Shown one piece after another: positions 27,168 to 35,867 of a stretch of DNA of 64,000 nt (positions are counted from its first letter, which is position 1; the number at the start of each line of letters is the position of its first letter). The DNA comes from Shewanella sp. VB17 (GTDB lineage: Bacteria; Pseudomonadota; Gammaproteobacteria; Enterobacterales; Shewanellaceae), in contig NZ_JABRVS010000001.1 in NCBI RefSeq assembly GCF_013248905.1, positions 3,038,001 to 3,102,000 of the forward strand, in the 5' to 3' direction. A model generated the notes under the pieces. It was not told the origin of the DNA. It worked only from the letters and a program-made list of their open reading frames with translations, and did not search any database. Both the position numbers and the translations under genes were made by a program.

Positions 27168-28294
27168 GTCAAGATGTCTTAACCCTAGCTCAAGATCTGA
27201 TCTCTCGCCCATCAGTTACGCCTCTCGATGAAGGCTGCCAAACATTAATGGCAAGCAGACTCAAGGTTAAAGGTTTTGACATTGAACCTATGGTATTTGA
27301 AGATACCACCAATATGTGGGCTAGACGGGGTAAAGAAGGCCCCCTTTTTTGTTTTGCAGGACATACAGATGTCGTGCCTGTTGGCGATCTTAACCGTTGG
27401 CATACACCGCCATTCGAACCTGTAGTGATTGATGGTTATCTTCATGGACGTGGCGCTGCAGACATGAAAGGCTCGTTAGCTGCGATGATAGTTGCGACCG
27501 AACGTTTTGTCGAAAAAAATCCCAATCATCATGGCTCCATCGCTTTTCTTATCACCAGTGACGAAGAAGGTCCCTTTATCAATGGTACACCTCGTGTTAT
27601 CGATACCCTAGAAGCACGTAACGAGAAAATCACTTGGTCATTGGTCGGTGAGCCTTCATCTACCCATAAATTAGGCGATATCGTCAAAAATGGTCGCAGA
27701 GGCAGTTTAACTGGCAACCTAACCATCAATGGTATTCAAGGGCATGTGGCTTATCCTCATCTTGCCGATAACCCAATCCATAACGCCGCTCCAGCCCTAG
27801 ATGAATTAGCCCGTATGAAATGGGATAATGGCAATGCATTTTTTCCACCTACCAGCTTTCAAATTGCCAATATACAAGGCGGAACAGGCGCATCGAATGT
27901 AATACCTGGTGCACTGGATGTCATGTTTAACTTTCGTTATTCGACCGAAGTCACAGCAGAGATCCTAATCAAGCGAGTGCTCAATATTTTGGATGCACAT
28001 GGATTGAATTACGATATTAGCTGGATCTATAACGGCCTTCCTTTCTTAACTAATGACGGTCCTTTACTTGATGCGACTCGTGATGCAATAAAACAAATCA
28101 CAGGCACGGATACGCAACCACAAACTTCCGGTGGTACATCTGATGGTCGCTTCATTGCACCAACCGGTGCTCATGTTATTGAGCTAGGCCCTGTCAATGC
28201 TACTATTCATAAGGTCAACGAATGTGTCAAAGTGTCTGATCTTGAGTTATTAGCCCAATGCTATGAAGTGATTTTGGAAAAGTTACTTTGCTGA
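27164..28294 (+). CDS. dapE: Succinyl-diaminopimelate desuccinylase
   Basis: The 376-residue M20-family zinc hydrolase shows FAGHTDVVP (His67, Asp69), GRGAADMKGS (Asp100), TSDEEGP (Glu pair near 134) and the dimerisation domain starting RRGSLTGNLTINGIQGH. It converts N-succinyl-LL-diaminopimelate to LL-diaminopimelate for lysine and peptidoglycan. The ATG at 27164 overlaps the yffB-like stop and starts MSQDVLTLAQDL. It is followed by a carboxypeptidase gene overlapping by 7 bases. Confidence 0.96.
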   Translation: MSQDVLTLAQDLISRPSVTPLDEGCQTLMASRLKVKGFDIEPMVFEDTTNMWARRGKEGPLFCFAGHTDVVPVGDLNRWHTPPFEPVVIDGYLHGRGAADMKGSLAAMIVATERFVEKNPNHHGSIAFLITSDEEGPFINGTPRVIDTLEARNEKITWSLVGEPSSTHKLGDIVKNGRRGSLTGNLTINGIQGHVAYPHLADNPIHNAAPALDELARMKWDNGNAFFPPTSFQIANIQGGTGASNVIPGALDVMFNFRYSTEVTAEILIKRVLNILDAHGLNYDISWIYNGLPFLTNDGPLLDATRDAIKQITGTDTQPQTSGGTSDGRFIAPTGAHVIELGPVNATIHKVNECVKVSDLELLAQCYEVILEKLLC

Positions 28295-28995
28295 TCCCAA
28301 CCACTGCAATCTATGGCCTAAAGAGCTCACACCTTGTGGATTATCAAGGCCATAAACTTCAACAGGACACGGCTGTGGCCTTAGCGACAATGAGTGCCGC
28401 TGCAAAATCTCAAGGGATAGAGATCCAGATCTGTTCAGGCTATCGAAGCTTTGCTGCACAGTTGAATATTTGGAATACTAAGGCTCTGGGGACACGTACA
28501 TTATTAGATATTGATTCACATCCGGTATCAATAATAAATAAAAGTGATAAAGAATTAGTTGAATTAATCTTATTATGGTCAGCGCTTCCGGGCACATCAC
28601 GACATCATTGGGGAACTGATATTGATCTCTATGACGCTAATGCCATAGCAGGTAAAAACTTACGGCTGATCACATCTGAATATCAAGAGTCTGGACCTTG
28701 TGGTCGCCTGCACACTTGGTTGGTTCAATGCAGTCATGAGTTTGGTTTTTATTTCCCATTTCAACAGGGCCTAAGTGGTGTCAGTCCAGAGCCTTGGCAT
28801 CTGAGTTTTTTCCCTGTGGCTAATCAATATCTCAATCAATTTAAACTCGATAAAGTAACATCGATTTTAGATGATACTGACATCGAACTCAAAGAGGTAT
28901 TAATGGCAAAAATCCCCGATATCGTGAAAGAATATGTACACAGAGTCGCACCTAGCCCGACCTATTTTGATGCGAGTAAACCGCATAGACTTTAG
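28288..28995 (+). CDS. D-alanyl-D-alanine carboxypeptidase, M15B (VanY-like)
   Basis: The 235-residue protein carries the M15 zinc peptidase signature: SGYRSFAAQ, SRHHWGTDIDLYD (His and Asp ligands) and the final EPWHLSF with the third ligand. It should trim D-Ala from peptidoglycan peptides. No signal peptide is visible, which is odd for a cell-wall enzyme; the start is a TTG overlapping the dapE stop. It may act on cytoplasmic precursors or reach the wall another way. It is coupled to dapE and followed by a hydrolase gene. Confidence 0.85.
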   Translation: MLIPTTAIYGLKSSHLVDYQGHKLQQDTAVALATMSAAAKSQGIEIQICSGYRSFAAQLNIWNTKALGTRTLLDIDSHPVSIINKSDKELVELILLWSALPGTSRHHWGTDIDLYDANAIAGKNLRLITSEYQESGPCGRLHTWLVQCSHEFGFYFPFQQGLSGVSPEPWHLSFFPVANQYLNQFKLDKVTSILDDTDIELKEVLMAKIPDIVKEYVHRVAPSPTYFDASKPHRL

Positions 28996-29016
28996 CTCAA
29001 CCTATCAACAGCAGGC

Positions 29017-29910
29017 ATGATGAACTTTATCTCAAATAGAAAAACATTAACAATAGACAACAACACACTCAGTTATCTTGATATTGGTACTGGCCCTGTA
29101 CTCCTTCTTGGACACTGCTACCTTTGGGACGCACACATATGGGCTCATCAAATTGCGCATTTAAGTCAACACTATCGTTGTATCGCGCCCGATCTTTGGG
29201 GCCATGGTCAATCTGATGATTTACCCGAGTCCTGCCGTTCACTGCCACAAATTGCCGATCAGATGCTGTACATGATGGACCACTTAGCCATCGAAGAGTT
29301 TGCTGTGATCGGTCTATCTGTGGGTGGCATGTGGGGCGCTGAATTGGCATTAAAAGCACCACATCGTGTGAAAGCACTCATTATGATGGGGTGTTTTCTC
29401 GGATTTGAGCCTGAAGTTGCACGGGCTAAATATTATACTATGTTGAATATTATTCAGCACTCTGCGAAAATTTCTGAGAACTTGATTACACAAATAGCCC
29501 CTTTATTTTTTACCCGTGACGTTGAAAATTGTCACTCAGATCTGTTTATCGACTTTAAGCAAACACTGGCAAAAATGCCCCCTAAACAGTTAGACACCAT
29601 TTGCAAACTCGGAAAAATCATCTTTGGGAGGCGAGATCTGTTAGAAGACATGGGATCGTTAACCGCCCCTTGCTTAATCATGACAGGGCTCGAAGACAAA
29701 CTGCATCCTGTATTAGAAGGCTACCTTATGCATGATGCCATCAAAGGCAGTGAATATGTTCATATTCCTCAAGCTGGACATGTTAGTCCCTTAGAACAAC
29801 CAGAGTTTGTCAATATACAACTCAGTTTATTCCTTAATAAACATTACCCTAACCCAACACATGCCAATACAGCACAAATTGGACATCACCTAAACAATAA
29901 TAATCATTAA
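29017..29910 (+). CDS. Alpha/beta hydrolase
   Basis: The 297-residue protein has the alpha/beta-hydrolase pattern: oxyanion region LLLGHCYLWDAHIW, CIAPDLWGHGQSD, nucleophile elbow GLSVGGMWG (Ser), acid region TGLEDKLHP and the catalytic His in PQAGHVSPLEQP. It is probably a small esterase or C-C hydrolase; the substrate is unknown. It starts 21 bases after the carboxypeptidase gene, so it likely shares that transcript. The extreme C-terminus (HHLNNNNH) overlaps a palindrome. Confidence 0.85.
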   Translation: MMNFISNRKTLTIDNNTLSYLDIGTGPVLLLGHCYLWDAHIWAHQIAHLSQHYRCIAPDLWGHGQSDDLPESCRSLPQIADQMLYMMDHLAIEEFAVIGLSVGGMWGAELALKAPHRVKALIMMGCFLGFEPEVARAKYYTMLNIIQHSAKISENLITQIAPLFFTRDVENCHSDLFIDFKQTLAKMPPKQLDTICKLGKIIFGRRDLLEDMGSLTAPCLIMTGLEDKLHPVLEGYLMHDAIKGSEYVHIPQAGHVSPLEQPEFVNIQLSLFLNKHYPNPTHANTAQIGHHLNNNNH

Positions 29911-29930
29911 TAAATATTAATGATTATTAT
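29897..29930. repeat. Perfect inverted repeat at the end of the hydrolase gene
   Basis: A 15-bp perfect stem (ataataatcattaat at 29897-29911, matching 29916-29930) with a 4-base loop spans the stop codon. It lacks a T-run, so it is a doubtful terminator; it may protect the mRNA end or bind a protein. Confidence 0.6.
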
Positions 29931-30019
29931 CACTGAATCGCTCAGGACCCTGCAGAGTAGCTGGTAGAATACCTAGTGACTCACATTACATACTACCTAA
30001 TTACCTATTATTGAGAATC

Positions 30020-30631
30020 ATGAAAATACTAAAACCACTTTTTGATAATAATCGCCGTTGGGCTAAACGTATCGTACAAGAAAAACCCCATTTCTTTGAA
30101 CAATTGGCGACCCAACAACACCCTGAATACCTGTGGATTGGCTGTTCAGACAGTCGTGTACCTTCAAATCAAATCATCGATCTTATGCCTGGCGAAGTGT
30201 TCGTTCATCGTAACATTGCCAACATGGTCATACACACAGATCTTAACTGCCTTTCTGTACTGCAATATGCAGTCGAAGTCCTTAAAGTTAAGCATATCAT
30301 GGTCGTGGGCCACTATGGCTGCGGTGGAGTTAAAGCCTCAATGGGCAACGAACGCTTAGGCCTTATCGATAATTGGTTAGGACACATTAGAGATGTTCAC
30401 CGTCTCCATACTGAAGAGCTCAGTAAGCTCGACGGAAAAGAAAAATTCGATCGCCTTTGTGAACTCAACGTGATTGAACAAGTGGGCAATGTAAGCAGTA
30501 CCAATATTGTGCAAGATGCGTGGTTAAGGGGACAAAATGTCTCTGTGCACGGGTGGATATACGGCATCGAAAATGGCTTATTATCTGATTTAGATGTGAC
30601 CGTCGACAATGAAAAGTTTAAGCCCGAATAA
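30020..30631 (+). CDS. can: Beta-class carbonic anhydrase
   Basis: The 203-residue enzyme keeps the zinc ligands and catalytic dyad of E. coli Can at the same numbers: Cys42, Asp44 and Arg46 in GCSDSRVPSN, then His98 and Cys101 in VVGHYGCGG. It interconverts CO2 and bicarbonate in the cytoplasm. The start is the ATG at 30020, preceded by GAG; an in-frame TTG at 30011 is less likely. It is monocistronic. Confidence 0.95.
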   Translation: MKILKPLFDNNRRWAKRIVQEKPHFFEQLATQQHPEYLWIGCSDSRVPSNQIIDLMPGEVFVHRNIANMVIHTDLNCLSVLQYAVEVLKVKHIMVVGHYGCGGVKASMGNERLGLIDNWLGHIRDVHRLHTEELSKLDGKEKFDRLCELNVIEQVGNVSSTNIVQDAWLRGQNVSVHGWIYGIENGLLSDLDVTVDNEKFKPE

Positions 30632-30640
30632 AATAGAAGA

Positions 30641-30687
30641 TGCACACTGAGCCCCTAAACACACAAGATTTAGGCACTCAGTGTGCA
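30641..30687. repeat. Long interrupted hairpin between can and kdnA
   Basis: Outer arms tgcacactgag / ctcagtgtgca (11 bp) and inner arms cctaaa / tttagg form a long stem-loop just after can. There is no T-run. It probably separates can from the kdn genes. Confidence 0.55.
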
Positions 30688-30830
30688 CACATCACACTAT
30701 ATGCATCATTTTTGTCTTTTTTCATGACAGATTGCTGAATAAACATCGCAGTTTACCTCTCAACCCAGTTATAATTGCTCGGTTATTATTTATCACATCG
30801 ATACACGCAGCGAATGCTAAGGAAATGTCC

Positions 30831-32015
30831 ATGCCCGGTTTTGAATTATTTGGTCCTGAAGAGAAGCAGGAAGTTGCAGATGTAATGGAACATGGTTTTA
30901 CGTTCCGTTATAACTTCGATCATATGCGTAATGACCGCTGGAAAACACGTGAGATGGAGCAATTACTGTGTGAAAAAATGAATGTAAAACATGCCCACTT
31001 ACTCTCTAGTGGAACCGCTGCACTCCAAACGGCACTTGCAGCTGCAGGTATTGGTGCCGGTGATGAGGTGATTGTACCTCCGTTTACTTTCGTCGCTTCC
31101 GTTGAAGCCGTCTTTATGGCAGGCGCAGTGCCGATATTTGCAGAAATTGATACCACTTTATGTTTATCCCCCGAAGGCATTGAAGCCGCGATCACACCAC
31201 GCACTAAAGCGGTTAATTTAGTTCATATGTGTGGTTCTATGGGTAAGTTAGATGAAATAAAAGCCATTTGTGAAAAGCACAACTTGGTATTAATCGAAGA
31301 CGCTTGCCAGGCCATCGGTGGAACATATAAAGGTCAAGCACTTGGCACTATTGGTGATGTCGGTTGTTATTCATTTGATTCAGTGAAAACCATTACTTGT
31401 GGTGAAGGTGGCGCTGTGATCACCAACAGTGACACGATTTATAAACACACTCATATGTTCTCAGATCATGGCCATGATCATGTCGGCAACGACCGTGGTG
31501 CTGAAGATCATCCAATCATGGGATTAAATTTCCGCATATCTGAAATGAATTCAGCAATGGGCTTAGCTCAACTGCGTAAACTCGATACCATTATCGACAT
31601 CCAACGTAAAAATAAACACACGATTAAAGCTGCTATTGCCGATATTACTGACATATCTTTCCGTGAACTTCCTGATGTAGAAGGTGATTCAGCGGGTTTT
31701 CTTACCTTTATGATGCAAACAGAAGAGCGCACCATTGAGATCAATAAAAGGCTAGCAGAAAATGGCGTTGATGGTTGCTTCTATTGGTATGTGAATAACT
31801 GGCACTACCTAAGCAACTGGAAGCATATTCAAGAGCTTAAGTCTTGTTCTGCCCTACCCATCACATTGATTGAAAACCGCCCTGATTACACAAAAGTCTC
31901 AGTGCCAAAATCTGATGCCATCATGAGCCGAACCATCTCTATGCTGATCAAACTGTCGTGGACAGAAGATGAGATTGCTCAGCGTATTGAAAATATAAGA
32001 AAAGCCTTTGCTTAA
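30831..32015 (+). CDS. kdnA: 8-amino-3,8-dideoxy-octulosonate transaminase KdnA
   Basis: The PLP aminotransferase of the DegT/DnrJ/EryC1 fold starts MPGFELFGPEEK, as in Shewanella KdnA. It has LLSSGTAALQTA, VPPFTFVASVEA and the Schiff-base lysine region SFDSVKTITCGEGG. It adds an amino group at C8 of the oxidised Kdo, making Kdo8N for lipopolysaccharide. The ATG at 30831 is 7 bases from AAGGA; the ATG two codons earlier is too close. It is followed by kdnB after 84 bases. Confidence 0.95.
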   Translation: MPGFELFGPEEKQEVADVMEHGFTFRYNFDHMRNDRWKTREMEQLLCEKMNVKHAHLLSSGTAALQTALAAAGIGAGDEVIVPPFTFVASVEAVFMAGAVPIFAEIDTTLCLSPEGIEAAITPRTKAVNLVHMCGSMGKLDEIKAICEKHNLVLIEDACQAIGGTYKGQALGTIGDVGCYSFDSVKTITCGEGGAVITNSDTIYKHTHMFSDHGHDHVGNDRGAEDHPIMGLNFRISEMNSAMGLAQLRKLDTIIDIQRKNKHTIKAAIADITDISFRELPDVEGDSAGFLTFMMQTEERTIEINKRLAENGVDGCFYWYVNNWHYLSNWKHIQELKSCSALPITLIENRPDYTKVSVPKSDAIMSRTISMLIKLSWTEDEIAQRIENIRKAFA

Positions 32016-32099
32016 CAAACGCCTTATTCTAACAGGTAGCTGAGCCATGCTCCTGATTTTGGAGCATCCTTGGATATGATTTCAACGGAGAAAGTTATT

Positions 32100-33170
32100 A
32101 TGAGTTTTAAAAATTTCAAATGTGTCCCGAAAATGATTTTTGGACGTGGCTCATTTGTCCAACTTGACACAGTATTAGATGCTGAGCGCAGCGACCCCAG
32201 TGATTTTGTGGTCTTTCTTGTTGATGATGTTCACCAAGGCAAGTCACTTATTGAACGCATCCCAGCAAAAGCTCATGACCTACTTATTTACGTTAATGTC
32301 GATGATGAACCTACAACGAAGCAAGTGGATACCCTCACTGAGCAAGTGCACGCTTTTAACACTAAGCGACCAGTGAGCGTGATTGGACTGGGTGGTGGAT
32401 CAACACTGGATTTAGCGAAAGCCGTTGCGCTAATGATCACCAATACAGGTGGCAGTGCCATGTACCAAGGTTGGGATCTCATTAAGCACCCAGCCATTCA
32501 TCACATCGGTATTCCAACCGTATCTGGCACAGGCGCAGAAGCCTCTCGTACTGCGGTACTTTGTGGCCCTGTGCGTAAGCTAGGTCTTAATTCAGATCAC
32601 ACGGTATTTGACCAGATCATCATGGATTCTGAACTTATTGCTGGTGTTCCTACGGATCAATGGTTCTACACTGGTATGGATTGTTATATCCATTGTGTTG
32701 AGTCACTTGAAGGCACATACCTCAATGAATTTGCCAAAGCTTTTGCTGAAAAAGCCATGGATCTTTGCCGTGAGGTTTTCATCTACGATCATGCTGAAAA
32801 AGATGACAAATTAATGATGGCATCCTACATGGGCGGCATGAGCATCGCGTACAGCCAAGTGGGTGCCTGCCATGCTGTGTCTTATGGGTTAAGTTATGTA
32901 CTCGGTTATCATCATGGACTCGGCAACTGTTTAGCGTTCGATGTGCTCGAAGAGTTCTATCCAGAAGGTGTAACAGAGTTCCGCCAAATGATGGATAAGC
33001 ATAATATTGTGCTGCCAAAAAACATCTGTAAAGATCTTCCAGATGACACCATCGCTAAAATGGTTGCCGTGACCAAGAGCATGGGGCCACTTTGGGATAA
33101 TGTCTATGGCGAAGGCTGGGAAGAAAAAGTCACTGACGAGATGCTAACGAAGCTATTTCGTCGTATCTAA
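32100..33170 (+). CDS. kdnB: Kdo 8-oxidase KdnB (iron-type alcohol dehydrogenase family)
   Basis: The 356-residue protein from MSFKNFKCVPKMIFG is a group III alcohol dehydrogenase fold with the nucleotide-binding GGGSTLDLAKA and PTVSGTGAEASRT. The metal-binding His region is HAVSYGLSY ... YHHGLGNC. It oxidises the C8 hydroxyl of Kdo before KdnA transamination. GGAG precedes the ATG at 32100 by about 9 bases; the longer frame from 32070 has no ribosome binding site. Confidence 0.95.
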   Translation: MSFKNFKCVPKMIFGRGSFVQLDTVLDAERSDPSDFVVFLVDDVHQGKSLIERIPAKAHDLLIYVNVDDEPTTKQVDTLTEQVHAFNTKRPVSVIGLGGGSTLDLAKAVALMITNTGGSAMYQGWDLIKHPAIHHIGIPTVSGTGAEASRTAVLCGPVRKLGLNSDHTVFDQIIMDSELIAGVPTDQWFYTGMDCYIHCVESLEGTYLNEFAKAFAEKAMDLCREVFIYDHAEKDDKLMMASYMGGMSIAYSQVGACHAVSYGLSYVLGYHHGLGNCLAFDVLEEFYPEGVTEFRQMMDKHNIVLPKNICKDLPDDTIAKMVAVTKSMGPLWDNVYGEGWEEKVTDEMLTKLFRRI

Positions 33171-33179
33171 TCCTCTCGT

Positions 33180-33208
33180 AATAGGGTACTTTTTCTGCCC
33201 TATTTTTA
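33180..33208 (+). terminator. Weak hairpin terminator after kdnB
   Basis: A 7-bp stem aataggg / ccctatt followed by TTTTAT lies between kdnB and kdsB, with a pyrimidine-rich loop. It may only attenuate, leaving some read-through into kdsB. Confidence 0.55.
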
Positions 33209-33230
33209 TACCTAAACGTAGGAATAATAA

Positions 33231-33968
33231 ATGAATGTCACCCTGTTAATCCCTGCACGCTATGGCTCAAGCCGTTTTCCTGGCAAACCCTTGGCGCCGA
33301 TTAACGGTAAGCCTATGATCCAGCATGTCTATGAGCGCGCCTCTTTAGCAAAAGGATTAAGCGCCATTTATGTTGCAACTGATGATCAACGCATCAAAGA
33401 GGCGGTAGACGCATTTGGGGGTAATGTTGTCATGACCGATCCTCAAGCCGCATCAGGCACAGATCGTATTGAGGATGCTATCAAGCAGTTAGGGTTAAAC
33501 GATAACGATTTAGTGGTTAACCTGCAAGGGGATCAACCTTTAATCGATCCTATCTCAATCGAACAAATCATCACCTTATTTGAGCGTCATCCGAATGAAT
33601 TTGGCATGGCAACTCTCGGGGTTGAAATAACCGAACAATCAGAACTTGACGATCCTAAGCATGTCAAAATGGTCTTCGATAATGATTTTTATGCGTTATA
33701 CTTTTCACGTGCGCGTATTCCATTTGGCCGTGATACTAATGAGCATCCAGTTTATAAACACTTAGGTATTTATGCTTACACACGCAGCTTTATTGCCACC
33801 TTTGCAAAATTACCACTGGGACGTTTAGAAGATTTAGAAAAACTAGAGCAATTAAGAGCATTGGAATATGGTTATAAGATCAAAGTCGCGATCAGTGCTT
33901 TTGATTCTCCAGAGGTTGATACTCCGGAGGACATTCGGATCTGTGAAGCTCGTTTAGCTGTCGACTAA
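33231..33968 (+). CDS. kdsB: 3-deoxy-manno-octulosonate cytidylyltransferase (CMP-Kdo/Kdo8N synthetase)
   Basis: The 245-residue enzyme begins VTLLIPARYGSSRFPGKPLAPI, the KdsB nucleotide-binding signature. LQGDQPLIDP, RARIPFGRD and LEDLEKLEQLRALE follow. It activates the octulosonate with CTP for lipid A core assembly. Next to kdnA and kdnB it should use the 8-amino sugar. AGGA precedes the ATG. It is followed by a small membrane protein gene. Confidence 0.95.
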   Translation: MNVTLLIPARYGSSRFPGKPLAPINGKPMIQHVYERASLAKGLSAIYVATDDQRIKEAVDAFGGNVVMTDPQAASGTDRIEDAIKQLGLNDNDLVVNLQGDQPLIDPISIEQIITLFERHPNEFGMATLGVEITEQSELDDPKHVKMVFDNDFYALYFSRARIPFGRDTNEHPVYKHLGIYAYTRSFIATFAKLPLGRLEDLEKLEQLRALEYGYKIKVAISAFDSPEVDTPEDIRICEARLAVD

Positions 33969-33981
33969 ATAAGGATTGCTT

Positions 33982-34206
33982 ATGCCTGATCTCGAAACAT
34001 GGCTCATTATTATATTAATCCTTGGTGTTGTTGTGAGTAATCTAGCGGTTCTCAAGTACCACGCTAAAATGAAAATGAGCCATTTTGGTCAAGAGCATAA
34101 GCAAATCAAAAAAAACAAACTGCATAATGATAGCCAAGCCAATACAGAAGAAACACCGCCATCTTCAGTAACAAATCAAGATAACAGAGACAGAGACAAA
34201 GATTAA
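33982..34206 (+). CDS. DUF2897-family small membrane protein
   Basis: The 74-residue protein starts MPDLETWLIIILILGVVVSNLAVLK with a single transmembrane helix (residues about 7-26). A charged, Lys- and then Asp/Arg-rich tail follows. It resembles DUF2897, small proteins found after kdsB in Shewanella. Function unknown. AAGGA sits 6 bases before the ATG at 33982, which argues against the in-frame TTG at 33976. Confidence 0.7.
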   Translation: MPDLETWLIIILILGVVVSNLAVLKYHAKMKMSHFGQEHKQIKKNKLHNDSQANTEETPPSSVTNQDNRDRDKD

Positions 34207-34207
34207 A

Positions 34208-34741
34208 TTACACTTTCACAAATGGCGCCAATTGAGTCGCCAATGTTGGAAATAATTGGCTCACCAATTCAATCGTTGCTATTTCATTATCTGCATATTC
34301 AAAACCAGGTGAAACAGCCTCACCCAATAAGCCGTAATTCACCTTACCGACGTCTTTCATAAGGTGAGATAACTTCCAATCTCCCCCTTTAACCAGCAGT
34401 TGCAAGCACTGCCCTTTAGTCACATCGGATCCTAATACCGTTTCAGTTAATTGACCATTAACATCAATAATCCAATACTTCATGGCAGAACCACTGTGGT
34501 AGAAATGAACAATATCCGACTTATTGCGGTGCATATACCCAATTGGACTGTCATCGGTGAGCATATAATAGATAGTGGATAATAATTTTCGTTGACCATT
34601 ATGCCCTGTCGTATGCTCAGATACATAGGTTAATGCAAAATACCCACCTTCAATGGGATGTGGCTGTAAATCAAGTGCCTGAATAATATCTGTTTTAGTC
34701 ATTTTCATCATACTATCGCTATGTGAATTCATTTCTATCAT
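34208..34741 (-). CDS. Cupin-superfamily protein, DUF985 type
   Basis: The 177-residue protein has the DUF985/Cupin_5 pattern: LQPHPIEGGYFALTYVSE, STIYYMLTDDSPIGYMHRNKSDIVHFYHSG and LGEAVSPGFEYADNEIA. The single beta-barrel keeps likely metal-binding His residues in HRNKSDIVHFYH. Function is unknown for this family. The start is unclear because several Met codons precede the conserved part; the first is used. It converges on the DUF2897 gene with one base between stops. Confidence 0.85.
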   Translation of the reverse strand: MIEMNSHSDSMMKMTKTDIIQALDLQPHPIEGGYFALTYVSEHTTGHNGQRKLLSTIYYMLTDDSPIGYMHRNKSDIVHFYHSGSAMKYWIIDVNGQLTETVLGSDVTKGQCLQLLVKGGDWKLSHLMKDVGKVNYGLLGEAVSPGFEYADNEIATIELVSQLFPTLATQLAPFVKV

Positions 34742-34780
34742 CGTTACTCATAAAATTTTACTTAACAAGCGATTATTGAT

Positions 34781-34817
34781 CAAAAAAGCCATATTCCAAT
34801 ATAAATGGAATATGGCT
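34781..34817 (-). terminator. Rho-independent terminator of pilus locus 1
   Basis: The 12-bp stem agccatattcca / tggaatatggct with a short loop ends on the minus strand in six T. It follows the OmpA-domain gene and closes the pilus operon. Confidence 0.85.
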
Positions 34818-34862
34818 AACGTATTTTCAATTAACAATAAAAATGACTATAGCAGCTTGACA

Positions 34863-35858
34863 CTATATATCGTTAGATTTCATTCCCGTTATAAAAATAT
34901 CGACTTTACGTGCATCTTTATTTTCATGTTGATTATTTTCCAGTAATTCAACTTTTCCCTGTGCATCAATACTGTCTTTATTAACCCCTTTAGAAATCAA
35001 ATAATCCACCACAACTTGGGCTCTTTTTTGTGCGAGCTTTGAATTAAACTGTTGATATTGCTGTCGAGAGTCAGCCCAACCAGTGATCACCACTTTATAA
35101 TCATCTAATTGCTGTATTTCTTCGGCAATAGAGTCCAATTTACTGAACATTTCTTCGCTTAAGTCGGTACGTGAATAAGCAAATGATGTCAAATCCACTT
35201 CTCTTTTTGCTTCAACATTATCAATTTCGGGGATCACCTGCACTTCAGGTATGTATTGAATCTCTTGAGCCGGAATACGTGATTGTCTCCACGGATGTAA
35301 TACAAACGATAGTGTCATCATGGTTAACGATTCTGATATTTTTCTATCTGAATACGGGCTTAATAAATGCACATTAAACATATTATCAAGCTGCAACACC
35401 ACATCCACATTTTTACCCAATTGATGATGGATCCCCAGACTTAAATAGGGAGAGACACCCTCATTACGGTGATCTGAATCTAATAAATCGTTATCCACTT
35501 CCGTTTGATATAGGTAGCTACCACCACCTACAAATACCCCTCCTTTGTCCCAAAGATCGAAACGCTTTTTAGCAAATAAATCCGCGCCGCGCATACTAAA
35601 GTCATTGCCATCTGATAAAGCGCGATAATTAGCCTCAAACGTCCAGTTATTCTTGCCCCAATCAATGCCAACACCGTATTTAAGATTGGTGATATCATAA
35701 TCATCTAAAATATCATTGCCCATAAACCCAGCAATACCACCACCAACCTGAAAAAATACATCATTATCACTCTCAGAGCCTTCTATTGTCTCATCATCAG
35801 CAAAAGCATGAAAAGAAATCAACATTAATACGAGCAAAAAATAAGTACTTAGCTTCAT
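34863..35858 (-). CDS. OmpA-family outer-membrane protein of chaperone-usher locus 1
   Basis: The 331-residue protein has a signal peptide (cut near FHAFA, residue 20). An N-terminal beta-barrel of about 170 residues follows, with alternating strands such as VGIDWGKNNWTFEANYRAL and GIHHQLGKNVDVVLQLDN. The C-terminal OmpA domain is FAYSRTDLSEEMFSKLDSIA ... VVITGWADSRQQYQQFNSKL ... AQVVVDYLISKGV. It should sit in the outer membrane and grip peptidoglycan. It is the last gene of the pilus operon, 9 bases after the adhesin gene. OmpA-domain proteins are not usual parts of such operons; a second one occurs in locus 2. Confidence 0.85.
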   Translation of the reverse strand: MKLSTYFLLVLMLISFHAFADDETIEGSESDNDVFFQVGGGIAGFMGNDILDDYDITNLKYGVGIDWGKNNWTFEANYRALSDGNDFSMRGADLFAKKRFDLWDKGGVFVGGGSYLYQTEVDNDLLDSDHRNEGVSPYLSLGIHHQLGKNVDVVLQLDNMFNVHLLSPYSDRKISESLTMMTLSFVLHPWRQSRIPAQEIQYIPEVQVIPEIDNVEAKREVDLTSFAYSRTDLSEEMFSKLDSIAEEIQQLDDYKVVITGWADSRQQYQQFNSKLAQKRAQVVVDYLISKGVNKDSIDAQGKVELLENNQHENKDARKVDIFITGMKSNDI

Positions 35859-35867
35859 AAAACCACC

